A program made the position numbers and the translations under genes. From the NCBI GenBank assembly GCA_049522195.1, contig JBEKOB010000043.1, forward strand, positions 1 through 33,295: DNA of 33,295 nt, read 5' to 3'. The notes beneath the pieces are model-generated. The model ran no database searches, was not told the DNA's origin, and saw nothing but the letters and a program-made list of their open reading frames with translations. Within the stretch, counting starts at the first letter, position 1, and each line of letters opens with the position of its first letter. Shown piece after piece: positions 15,633-23,226 of this stretch. The stretch is from UBA9647 sp049522195 (lineage in GTDB: Bacteria > Bacteroidota > Ignavibacteria > UBA10030).

Positions 15633-15650
15633 CCTACGAGGAGTTACACG

Positions 15651-16094
15651 GTGGTAAAGTTACGCTTGCGTAGAGCAGGAAAAAAGAAGCATCCGATCTA
15701 CAAGATCGTTGCTGCGGATATTCGTTCACCCCGCGACGGCCGCTTTATTGAGTCGGTGGGGCAGTATGATCCGAACGTAAATCCGATATCCCTTTCGTTC
15801 AAAGATGAGCGCATATTCTATTGGCTGAAGAAGGGTGCTCAGCCGACGGACACTGTGCGATCGCTTCTTCAGCGGAAGGGTGTGTGGTTGCGCTGGTCTT
15901 TGATCAGGCGTGGTGTCGATGATGCCAAGATGCAGGGTATCGTCGAGAAATGGCAGATGCAGCAGACCGAGCGCATGCAGCGCGAGGCCGACCGCAAAAG
16001 CCGCCGCGCTCAGAAAAAGAAGAAGGAAGCTGAAAAGCCGGCCGAAGCAGCTCCGGCAGCAGCAGCCGAACCGGCGCCGCAACCCGCAGCATAA
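15651..16094 (+). CDS. rpsP: 30S ribosomal protein S16 with extended C-terminus
   Basis: 147 residues. The start is GTG at 15651, with AGGAG about 8 nt upstream. The S16 core is residues about 1-90 (VKLRLRRAGKKKHPIYKIVA opening, then GRFIESVGQYDPN). It is followed by a tail of about 55 residues, first basic (RKSRRAQKKKKEAEK) and then Ala/Pro/Glu-rich. S16 is normally 80-100 residues. Extended Lys/Ala/Pro tails occur in several Bacteroidota. The core binds 16S rRNA and aids 30S assembly. Confidence 0.96.
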   Translation: MVKLRLRRAGKKKHPIYKIVAADIRSPRDGRFIESVGQYDPNVNPISLSFKDERIFYWLKKGAQPTDTVRSLLQRKGVWLRWSLIRRGVDDAKMQGIVEKWQMQQTERMQREADRKSRRAQKKKKEAEKPAEAAPAAAAEPAPQPAA

Positions 16095-16104
16095 GCTGAG
16101 TCTG

Positions 16105-16122
16105 CAGGGGGAAATCCCCCTG
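16105..16122 (+). other. GC-rich hairpin downstream of rpsP
   Basis: Perfect CAGGGGG/CCCCCTG arms close an AAAT tetraloop. No T-run follows, so a terminator is unlikely. It may be an RNA processing or stabilising element separating rpsP from the downstream genes in a 125-nt gap, which is otherwise empty apart from the khpA ribosome site. Confidence 0.4.
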
Positions 16123-16219
16123 GCAATTGATTCGACAGAATTTCTTCCCACGATGTTTAAAGGGTGAGTGCTTTCGTACGCGATGTGCAAGGCCCTGTCC
16201 TTAAACCTGGAGGTGGATC

Positions 16220-16450
16220 ATGAAGGAATTCGTGGAATACCTTGCCAAGCATCTCGTTGACCATTCTGAGACGGTTGTCGTAGAGCTGGAAGAGAAGGAA
16301 GACAAGACGATCTTTAAGCTCAGGGTTGATCAGTCAGATGTGGGAAAACTCATAGGAAAAAAAGGACGTACGGCATCGGCTTTCAGAGTGCTCCTGCGGG
16401 CAGTGGCGGCAAAAGAGGGGAAAAAGGCCGTGCTCGATATCATAGGGTGA
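16220..16450 (+). CDS. khpA: KH-domain RNA-binding protein KhpA
   Basis: 76 residues consisting of a single type-II KH domain with the GKKG loop (VGKLIGKKGRTASAFRVLLR) that grips RNA. The size and the place between rpsP and rimM match KhpA/YlqC, a global RNA-binding protein that pairs with KhpB in other bacteria. A strong ribosome site, GGAGGTGG, lies just before the ATG. Confidence 0.93.
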   Translation: MKEFVEYLAKHLVDHSETVVVELEEKEDKTIFKLRVDQSDVGKLIGKKGRTASAFRVLLRAVAAKEGKKAVLDIIG

Positions 16451-16490
16451 GCGTGACTCTCGAAACGTTGAACCACAGAGTCGTTTTCTG

Positions 16491-16991
16491 ATGATCGCTG
16501 TCGGAAGAATTACCAGAGGCGTAGGGCTCAAGGGCGAGCTGAACGTTGCAGTGCTCACCGACACCATGCAGCGCTTCGAGAAACTGAAGACAGTGTGGGT
16601 TGGGGCCGACGAGTCTCAGACAGTGAAACATACTATCACTGCTGTGAGAGTGACAAGCTCCGCGGTAGTCTTGAAGTTAAAGGAAATTGATTCCCGGACT
16701 GCGGCAGATTCGTTGCGCGGTCAGTTGGTATTCGTAGCAGCAAAAGATGCGGTTGTTCCGAACAAGGGCTCGTACTTCATCCATGACATCATCGGGATGA
16801 ATGTCGAGACAGAATCGGGCAAAACAATCGGAACGGTGCGGGAAGTGATGGAACTCCCCGCAAACGATGTGTGGGTAGTGGGGGGGGCAGGGGGGGAGAT
16901 CCTGATTCCCGCGATCAAAGATGTTATTCGATCAGTCGATGTGCAGCGCCGTAGGGTGGTCATACGTCCGCTGGAAGGGCTGTTGGAGTGA
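16491..16991 (+). CDS. rimM: Ribosome maturation factor RimM
   Basis: 166 residues. The N-terminal RimM barrel begins IAVGRITRGVGLKGELNV. A C-terminal PRC-barrel part includes DIIGMNVETESGKTIGTVRE and the EILIPAIKDVIRSVDVQ segment. It binds S19 and assists 16S rRNA processing of the 30S head. Its stop overlaps the trmD ATG by one base (TGATG). The gene contains two poly-G runs (16880-16887, 16890-16896) coding GGAGG between the PRC-barrel strands, a site where base-count errors are likely. The frame as given is intact. Confidence 0.95.
   Translation: MIAVGRITRGVGLKGELNVAVLTDTMQRFEKLKTVWVGADESQTVKHTITAVRVTSSAVVLKLKEIDSRTAADSLRGQLVFVAAKDAVVPNKGSYFIHDIIGMNVETESGKTIGTVREVMELPANDVWVVGGAGGEILIPAIKDVIRSVDVQRRRVVIRPLEGLLE
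16880..16896. repeat. Paired G8 and G7 homopolymers inside rimM
   Basis: GGGGGGGG, CA, GGGGGGG in the coding strand, just downstream of a GGGTAGT. Together they could form a G-quadruplex or a polymerase slippage site. The reading frame is maintained as written. Confidence 0.7.
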
Positions 16992-17674
16992 TGCGCATTG
17001 ATATAGTGACAGGGCTGCCCAAGTTACTCGAGAGTCCGCTTCAGGAAAGCATTATCCGGCGTGCTCAGGACAAGGGGAAAGTCCAGATTCTTGTTCACGA
17101 CTTGCGGGAGTTCACGCACGACAAGCACAAGACCATCGATGACACGCCGTACGGCGGAGGCGCCGGAATGATTCTGAAACCGGAGCCGGTGTTTGAGTGT
17201 GTTGAACATCTGCAGCAACAACGCGTGTATGATGAGATCATCCTCCTGGCTGCAGATGGCGAAACGCTGAATCAGCGTGTTGCCAATGATCTTTCTTTGA
17301 AAGAAAACCTGTTGCTCATCTGCGGTCACTACAAGGGTGTGGATGAGCGTGTCAGGGAATCGCTGGTGACGCGAGTGCTTTCAATTGGCGATTTTGTCCT
17401 GACTGGTGGAGAGCTTGCCGCAGCAGTTGTCGTCGACGCAGTCGTTCGGTTGGTTCCGGGCGTTCTCAATGACAGCGAGTCTGCGTTGAGCGATTCATTT
17501 CAGGATGGTCTGCTGGGAGCTCCACAGTACACGCGGCCGCCGGAATATCGTGGAATGAAGGTGCCGGACGTCCTGCTCTCGGGAAACCACTCGGAAATCG
17601 AAAAATGGCGGCAGAGCCAGAGAGCGGAGCGAACAGAATCGCGTCGCTCAGATTCATTGAAAAAGAATTCGTAA
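16991..17674 (+). CDS. trmD: tRNA (guanine-N1)-methyltransferase TrmD
   Basis: 227 residues from the ATG at 16991 (MRIDIVTGLPKLLESPLQES), overlapping the rimM stop by one base. A GTG three bases earlier is also in frame but less typical. Trefoil-knot SPOUT features are present: DDTPYGGGAGMILKPEP, LLICGHYKGVDERV and SIGDFVLTGGELAA. The C-terminal YTRPPEYRGMKVPDVLLSGN and HSEIEKWR segment is also present. The enzyme makes m1G37 in tRNAs, preventing frameshifting. Its length is near the usual 230-250. Confidence 0.97.
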   Translation: MRIDIVTGLPKLLESPLQESIIRRAQDKGKVQILVHDLREFTHDKHKTIDDTPYGGGAGMILKPEPVFECVEHLQQQRVYDEIILLAADGETLNQRVANDLSLKENLLLICGHYKGVDERVRESLVTRVLSIGDFVLTGGELAAAVVVDAVVRLVPGVLNDSESALSDSFQDGLLGAPQYTRPPEYRGMKVPDVLLSGNHSEIEKWRQSQRAERTESRRSDSLKKNS

Positions 17675-17707
17675 ACAGAGATACGTTACTAGCTGGGAGA
17701 AGCAATA

Positions 17708-18049
17708 ATGGATAAGATGAAACTCATCGAAGCAACACAACTCAAAACGGATAGACCCGCGTTCAATGCGGGAGACACCATCAACGTACACGTACGCGTT
17801 GTCGAAGGAGACAAGGAACGCATCCAGCAGTTTCAGGGCGTTGTCATCAGCAAACGCGGCGCTGGATTGAATTCGACGTTCACCGTCCGGAAAATTTCCG
17901 ACGGTGTCGGCGTTGAGCGTATTTTTCCGCTGCATTCACCCCGCATCGCGAAGATCGAGAGAGTAAAAGAAGGAAAGGTCCGTCGCGCGAAGCTGTACTA
18001 CCTGCGGAAACTTGCGGCAAAACAAGTGACGCAAAAAACCAGTGCCTGA
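17708..18049 (+). CDS. rplS: 50S ribosomal protein L19
   Basis: 113 residues, normal length. The central motif FNAGDTINVHVRVVEGDKER, then QQFQGVVISKRGAGLNSTFTVRKIS and VERIFPLHSP with a basic C-terminus, is diagnostic. It sits at the 30S-50S interface. It follows trmD by 33 nt, with GGGAGAAG before the ATG, and overlaps the next gene by 8 bp. Confidence 0.97.
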   Translation: MDKMKLIEATQLKTDRPAFNAGDTINVHVRVVEGDKERIQQFQGVVISKRGAGLNSTFTVRKISDGVGVERIFPLHSPRIAKIERVKEGKVRRAKLYYLRKLAAKQVTQKTSA

Positions 18050-18893
18050 GGTTGAAAAGCACGTTCTCGGGGTGCCAGGGGCGTCGTATATTCGGCCCCT
18101 GTTGTACGGATTGAGGGATTCCTCCTCCAACCTCGAGCTTCTTGTGGATATTCCATCCCAGCTTGCGGTCAAACTTCAACAGCGCATCGGATCCCTCCGG
18201 TGCGCTTTTTTATCTCCCATCGACTATGCCCGCCACGGTGGCGACTATCTGATTGTCCCCGGCGTCGGGGTTTCCTCTTCGTCGCAATCCAACACCATTC
18301 AACTCTTCATCAATCCAAACGTCCGGAACGTCCATACGCTGGCTGTTGATATCCGTGTGACGTCGGAGATCATTCTGGCAAAGATTATCCTGGCTGAAAA
18401 ATTTCCAAACGAAGAGTCATTAAACAATCCCCTTCAGTTTATTCCAATGCTCGGACAGCGTGATGAGATGCTCCGGAAAGCCGATGCCGCGCTCGTCGTC
18501 AACTTCCATCCGCAGAACCATGTGCCGGGCGAATTATTCGCGCTCGATCTCGTTGAGGAATGGAATGATCTGACCGGCTTGCCGTACGTCCATGGTTTCT
18601 GGGTCGGTCATGAGGATTCGGCGGGAGAGGACATTGTCGCACCTCTGATTCGAGCGAAGGAGCAAGGCGTTATCCACCTCGCGGAGATCGCCGAGGTTAT
18701 CGCGAGTGAACACAATCTCTCGCGAGGAGCAATTCGGGATTACCTCGCTGCGTTTTCATACGGATTGGGCGAAGATGAACAAGCGGGGTTGTCTGAGTTC
18801 CTCCGCTATGCGTACTTCCACGGAGTCTTACCCGATGTGCCCGATCTGAACTTCTTCGATGAGCCCACGCCTCCCGCACAATCGGTGAATTAG
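18042..18893 (+). CDS. mqnA: MqnA/MqnD-family protein, probable chorismate dehydratase of the futalosine menaquinone pathway
   Basis: 283 residues with a two-lobed periplasmic-binding-like fold: LGVPGASYIRPLLYGL opens the first lobe, DIPSQLAVKLQQ and CAFLSPIDYARHGGDYLIVPG follow, then the hinge SNTIQLFIN. VRNVHTLAVDIRVTSEIILAKIILAE and the ADAALVVN, LDLVEEWNDLTGLPYVHGFWV block match MqnA proteins. The N-terminal strand would be lost from later starts, so the GTG at 18042 inside the rplS end is chosen despite lacking a ribosome site. MqnA removes water from chorismate to give 3-enolpyruvylbenzoate. The usual MqnA SYLN motif reads SYIR here, so substrate identity should be treated with care. 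No other mqn gene is in the window. Confidence 0.72.
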   Translation: MPEVEKHVLGVPGASYIRPLLYGLRDSSSNLELLVDIPSQLAVKLQQRIGSLRCAFLSPIDYARHGGDYLIVPGVGVSSSSQSNTIQLFINPNVRNVHTLAVDIRVTSEIILAKIILAEKFPNEESLNNPLQFIPMLGQRDEMLRKADAALVVNFHPQNHVPGELFALDLVEEWNDLTGLPYVHGFWVGHEDSAGEDIVAPLIRAKEQGVIHLAEIAEVIASEHNLSRGAIRDYLAAFSYGLGEDEQAGLSEFLRYAYFHGVLPDVPDLNFFDEPTPPAQSVN

Positions 18894-18964
18894 TTCAAAA
18901 GGTCTCCATTCGGCTTGAATCGCGGTCTCGATGCTCGCCTCGTGCCACACCTGCCTGAGCCACA

Positions 18965-18992
18965 TTGAAATCCCCCTTTTTTTTGTTACATT
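18965..18992 (+). promoter_or_regulatory. Weak candidate promoter of recN
   Basis: TTGAAA (18965-18970) and TACATT (18987-18992) with a 16-bp spacer holding a long T-run lie about 25 nt before the recN GTG, in a 123-nt gap. No LexA-like operator was recognised. Confidence 0.25.
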
Positions 18993-19016
18993 TCGAGTCA
19001 ACGAAGACAAAACACA

Positions 19017-20747
19017 GTGCTCAAGTCCCTTCTCATAAAGAATTACGCCCTCATTGAAGAGGTCGAAGTCGAATTTGAAAGCGGCCTTAACATCATCACC
19101 GGTGAAACCGGCGCCGGCAAATCGATTCTCATTGACGCCCTCAGCCTTGTTCTCGGGGATCGTGCCAATTCCGATGTGATTCGCCGGGGAGCTGAGAAAG
19201 CGGTTGTCGAGGCACTCTTTGACGTCTCAGGGAATCGACGAGTGAAGAGCTTCATTCAAGCACAGGATCTTGAAATTCAGGACGACCTGATCCTGAGACG
19301 CGAGATCTCAGCAAAAGGACACAACCGGTGCTTCGTAAACGACACCCCGGTGACCTTGTCCATGATGCAATCGCTCGGTGATATGCTCGTAGATCTCCAT
19401 GGCCAGCACGATCATCAATCCCTTCTACGGACGGAAACTCATATCGATTTGCTCGATGATTTCGGCGGCCTGGCCGGTCTGAAGGAAGAATATGAAGCGA
19501 GTTATGGCCGGCTCACGCTGCTGTTCACAGAGCTTGAAGTGTTGCAGTCAAAGGAACGACTGCTGCGGGAACGCAAGGATCTGTACGAATTCCAGATTCA
19601 GGAAATAGATGCGTTAACTCCGCAGCGCGGAGAGGAAGAGACGCTAGAGACGGAACTGCGAATCCTCGAGAATTCCGAAAAGCTATTCGAAGCGACATCG
19701 AATCTACACCAGCTGCTCTATGAAGGAGAGCAGGCAGTATACGATCAGATAGTGCTTGCCCGGAATCAGCTGGAGGATCTCTCGCGAATCGACAAAGCCT
19801 TTGAGGAGATCAGAAACGAATGCGCCTCGGCTGTTGCAATCATCAGCGAAGTTGCCAAATTCATCCAGAGCTACAACTCGAAGATTGAATTCAATCCGGA
19901 GAGGCTGGAACAAATCAGGGATCGGCTCGGCAAGCTGGCTCTGTTAAAGAAAAAGTACGGCGGTTCTGTCGATGCGGTCATCGAACATCGGGAAAAGATC
20001 GGTCAGGAATTCGCTCTGGCCGAAAATTTCGAGGGAGAAATCGCGAAGCTGAATGACCGGATCGAGGCTGAGCGGCGCGTGTGCTCGGCGGCAGCTCAGC
20101 GGTTATCGTCGAAACGACGCGAGCATGTCGGAAAGATCAACGGCTCGGTGGCTTCCGAGCTGGCGAAGCTCGGCATCTCGAACGCCCGATTTGATGTTCG
20201 CATCGAGAACAGGGCGGTGGGAAAATCAAACGGCACGCCTCAGCCCGCGCGAGCGTATGTGAAGCTCGGCCGGGAATTCTACGATGCGACGACGAAGGGG
20301 ATCGATCTCGTCGAATTCTACATTTCCACCAATCTCGGTGAAGAGTTGAAACCATTGGTGAAAGTTGCCTCTGGGGGTGAAATCTCGCGGATCATGCTGG
20401 CACTGAAAACTATACTGGCGAAATCTGAGCGGCTTCCCCTTCTGATTTTCGACGAAATCGATGTGGGGGTAAGTGGGCGCATCGCTCTCGCCGTTGGAAA
20501 GAGTCTCAAAACCCTCTCGCAGTTCCACCAGGTCGTCGCGATCACGCACCTTCCGCAGATTGCCGGATTGGCCGACACGCATTTTATAGTGGAAAAGACT
20601 GAACGTGAAAAGAGAACGCGCACACGTCTCCGGAAGCTCGAGCTCGGAGAAAGGGTGGAGGAAGTTGCCAAATTGATGAGCGGATCACAGGTTACAGACG
20701 CCGGACTTCGTGGCGCGCGGGAGCTCATGGGACTGGCTCATAAATAG
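19017..20747 (+). CDS. recN: DNA repair protein RecN
   Basis: 576 residues, normal for RecN. The start is GTG at 19017 (LKSLLIKNYALIEEVEVEFE). The Walker A motif GETGAGKS is at 29-36 and the Q-loop region DLHGQHDHQSLL near 125. A long coiled-coil (about 160-390) precedes the C-terminal ATPase half with signature SGGE (S452) and Walker B LLIFDEID (D479, E480), then the switch histidine region VAITHLPQIAG. This SMC-like protein holds broken DNA ends together during recombinational repair. It has its own upstream gap but is close to cysS, which begins 34 nt after it ends. Confidence 0.97.
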   Translation: MLKSLLIKNYALIEEVEVEFESGLNIITGETGAGKSILIDALSLVLGDRANSDVIRRGAEKAVVEALFDVSGNRRVKSFIQAQDLEIQDDLILRREISAKGHNRCFVNDTPVTLSMMQSLGDMLVDLHGQHDHQSLLRTETHIDLLDDFGGLAGLKEEYEASYGRLTLLFTELEVLQSKERLLRERKDLYEFQIQEIDALTPQRGEEETLETELRILENSEKLFEATSNLHQLLYEGEQAVYDQIVLARNQLEDLSRIDKAFEEIRNECASAVAIISEVAKFIQSYNSKIEFNPERLEQIRDRLGKLALLKKKYGGSVDAVIEHREKIGQEFALAENFEGEIAKLNDRIEAERRVCSAAAQRLSSKRREHVGKINGSVASELAKLGISNARFDVRIENRAVGKSNGTPQPARAYVKLGREFYDATTKGIDLVEFYISTNLGEELKPLVKVASGGEISRIMLALKTILAKSERLPLLIFDEIDVGVSGRIALAVGKSLKTLSQFHQVVAITHLPQIAGLADTHFIVEKTEREKRTRTRLRKLELGERVEEVAKLMSGSQVTDAGLRGARELMGLAHK

Positions 20748-20781
20748 GCTGAATGAATTAACCACGAATCATTGACCTAAA

Positions 20782-22239
20782 ATGTCACTGCAAGTATATA
20801 ATACGCTCACACGACAGAAAGAAGAATTCAAACCCCTCCAGGAGGGTCGCGTTGGAATGTATGTCTGCGGGCCGACGGTCTACGGGCACTCTCATATCGG
20901 TCACGCCAAGAGTTATGTCTCGTTCGATGTTATCGTTCGTTATCTTCGGCATGCAGGCTACAAGGTCTTGTATGTTCAGAATATCACAGACGTGGGTCAC
21001 CTGACGGATGACGCAGATGAGGGAGAGGACAAGATCGAGAAGCAATCCCGGATCGACCGCATACACCCGATGCAGATCGCAGAAATGTATACAGCGAGCT
21101 ATTTCGAAGACATGGATGCTCTGGGAATCCTTCGTCCCGATATCTCGCCGCGTGCCTCTGGGCATATCATCGAACAAATCGAGATTATGGAGCAACTCCT
21201 TCGCAATGGATATGCCTACGTATCCAACGGATCAGTGTATTTTGATGTTCCGAAGTTCGCGGGTTATGGCAAGCTCTCGGGTAGAAGTGTTGAAGATCTT
21301 GAGGCAGGTGCGAGGGTGGAGGTGAATCCCGAGAAGCGGCACCCGGCTGATTTCGCACTCTGGAAGAAAGCGGAGCCGGAACACATTATGCAGTGGCCAA
21401 GTCCCTGGGGAAAAGGCTTTCCCGGTTGGCATATTGAGTGCTCGGCGATGTCGATGAAGTACCTGGGCGAGAGTTTTGATATCCATGGAGGGGGTCTCGA
21501 GAATCAGTTTCCGCATCATGAATGTGAGATCGCGCAAAGCGAATGTTCCACGGGAAAGCCGTTTGTCAAGTACTGGTTCCATAACAATATGGTGACAGTG
21601 AACGGTCAGAAGATGGGGAAGTCTCTCGGGAATTTTGTCACGCTGAAGGACGCGTTCAGAAAATTCGGTCCTCTTGTCGTCCGGTTCTTCATACTCCAGA
21701 GCCATTACCGCAGCACGCTCGATTTCAGTGACGAAGCGCTCCACGGAGCAAAAGTTGGTCTTGAGAAGCTGCTGAACACGATGAGGAATCTGAGGGAGGA
21801 GATCTCGAAGCCCGGAGCCGAGAGCGGCAGCACCGAAGCAGCCGTTGACCTGCGCGAGTATGAGGCTCGTTTTGTCGGTGCGATGAATGATGATTTTAAT
21901 ACGCCGCAGGCCATTGCAGTCCTCTTCGATCTCTCGAGGGAAACGAATGCATTGCTGAGTCTCGAGAGCAAGTACACATTGGAGTCACTTCGCCGCATCG
22001 AGGATTTCTTCAAAACTTTCGGAGGAGGCGTGTTGGGGATTGTTCCTCAGCATTCGGGTTCCTCAATTGCAGGCGATGCAAAGCTGGAGGCTGATCTTGT
22101 TTCGTTCCTTGTCGATCTTCGCACCGACGTTCGTGCACAGAAACTCTGGCCGCTCTCGGACAAAATTCGGGACGGCCTCAAGAAACTCGGGATCACAATC
22201 GAGGATAAGAAAGACGGAACGGTTTGGAGGAAAAGTTGA
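20782..22239 (+). CDS. cysS: Cysteinyl-tRNA synthetase
   Basis: 485 residues. HIGH-type motif GHSHIGHA (35-42) and KMSKS-type motif KMGKS (277-281) are present. Zinc ligands are C29 in YVCGPTVYG, C220 in WHIECSAMS, and H245 and E249 in HHECE. The usual HHENE reads HHECE, adding a cysteine at 248 beside the metal site. The anticodon-binding helical domain occupies the C-terminal third. The enzyme charges tRNA-Cys. No ribosome site is evident before the ATG, so it may be coupled to recN. Confidence 0.97.
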   Translation: MSLQVYNTLTRQKEEFKPLQEGRVGMYVCGPTVYGHSHIGHAKSYVSFDVIVRYLRHAGYKVLYVQNITDVGHLTDDADEGEDKIEKQSRIDRIHPMQIAEMYTASYFEDMDALGILRPDISPRASGHIIEQIEIMEQLLRNGYAYVSNGSVYFDVPKFAGYGKLSGRSVEDLEAGARVEVNPEKRHPADFALWKKAEPEHIMQWPSPWGKGFPGWHIECSAMSMKYLGESFDIHGGGLENQFPHHECEIAQSECSTGKPFVKYWFHNNMVTVNGQKMGKSLGNFVTLKDAFRKFGPLVVRFFILQSHYRSTLDFSDEALHGAKVGLEKLLNTMRNLREEISKPGAESGSTEAAVDLREYEARFVGAMNDDFNTPQAIAVLFDLSRETNALLSLESKYTLESLRRIEDFFKTFGGGVLGIVPQHSGSSIAGDAKLEADLVSFLVDLRTDVRAQKLWPLSDKIRDGLKKLGITIEDKKDGTVWRKS

Positions 22240-22279
22240 TTTCCCGAGACTTTGAATCTTCAATAATGCGAGGGACTCT

Positions 22280-23059
22280 TTGAACAAGAAGAATGCAGTA
22301 TTCGTACTCGTCGCGTTCCTCATGGTATGCTGCTCTGTCCATGCTCAAAGCAACGCTGGTGCATCAGCCAACATTGAACCGACGATGATCATTGACAGGC
22401 CCACCGCCGGAATGTTGCATCGGGGCGCTTACTACGTAAGTGCCGGGTTCTTTGAACAGGGAGGAGTTCTTTTCGGCGTCTCTGTCGGGCTCATTGATCG
22501 TTTCAATTTCGGAATCTCCTACGGGGGTACCGACGTACTTGGAACAAACAAGCCCAGGATGAATCCGTATCCGGGAGTCAATGTCAAGATTCGTCTCCTC
22601 GACGAAAGCCTTGTAGCGCCAGCGGTAGCCATGGGATTCGATTGGCAGGGACGTGGCCCCTATATCGACGATTTGAAGCGTTACACCATCAAGTCTCCTG
22701 GGTTCTATGCGGTCGCGAGTCAAAACTATGCGATTCTTGGAAATCTGAGCGTTCACGGTGGGATCAACCTTTCGACGGAACGCGGCGATGGTGATAAGGA
22801 TCTCGACCTCTTCTTTGGTGCGGAAAAAACATTGGGACAAGATATCTCTCTGCTCGCGGAATATGACCCTGGATTCAACGACAACAGTGCAAATGCTATC
22901 GGCAAGGGTCGTGGCCGCGGCTACCTCAACCTGGGATTTCGTTGGAGTTGGGGGAAAGGGCTCGTGCTTGGAGTGAACATCAAGGATATTCTCAAAAACG
23001 AAGGTGATATCAGTGTTGGAAATAGGACTCTCCAACTCGAATATGTAGGGACTTTTTGA
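22280..23059 (+). CDS. Outer membrane beta-barrel protein, YjbH-like
   Basis: 259 residues. A TTG start at 22280 follows GAGGGA by 4 nt. A signal peptide runs to about residue 22 (CCSVHA, then QSN). The rest alternates hydrophobic and polar residues in strand-length blocks (VLFGVSVGLIDRFNFGISYG, LDLFFGAEKTLGQDISLLAE, GYLNLGFRWSW) and ends in Phe, as outer-membrane barrels do. The AEYDPG segment and overall pattern recall YjbH/exopolysaccharide-associated barrel proteins, but this is a pattern-level match only. It forms an envelope-gene group with the two genes that follow, though a terminator separates it from them. Confidence 0.7.
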   Translation: MNKKNAVFVLVAFLMVCCSVHAQSNAGASANIEPTMIIDRPTAGMLHRGAYYVSAGFFEQGGVLFGVSVGLIDRFNFGISYGGTDVLGTNKPRMNPYPGVNVKIRLLDESLVAPAVAMGFDWQGRGPYIDDLKRYTIKSPGFYAVASQNYAILGNLSVHGGINLSTERGDGDKDLDLFFGAEKTLGQDISLLAEYDPGFNDNSANAIGKGRGRGYLNLGFRWSWGKGLVLGVNIKDILKNEGDISVGNRTLQLEYVGTF

Positions 23060-23130
23060 TGTTTTGTAGGTGTACAGTGCCTGATTTTAGTGTTGACAAA
23101 AGTATATACCATGTGGTTAAAACTGCGCCA

Positions 23131-23165
23131 AAAACCCCAATTTTCGCCCAATATTGGGGTTTTTT
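23131..23165 (+). terminator. Intrinsic terminator after the YjbH-like gene
   Basis: An 11-bp stem AAAACCCCAAT/ATTGGGGTTTT (23131-23141, 23153-23163) with an 11-nt loop continues into a T-run. It lies about 70 nt past the stop codon. Because the stem ends in A-runs on one side and T-runs on the other, it could work in both directions. Confidence 0.88.
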
Positions 23166-23226
23166 CGTTAGACTAGGTGGCACCATTGTTGAGTGATTCT
23201 TATCGAGAAAAGGAATAGGTGACTTT

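Noticed and set aside
23093..23121. Promoter with perfect TTGACA
   Set aside because: The -10 position (GTTAAA) is poor, and transcription would start inside the terminator at 23131, so it is probably chance.
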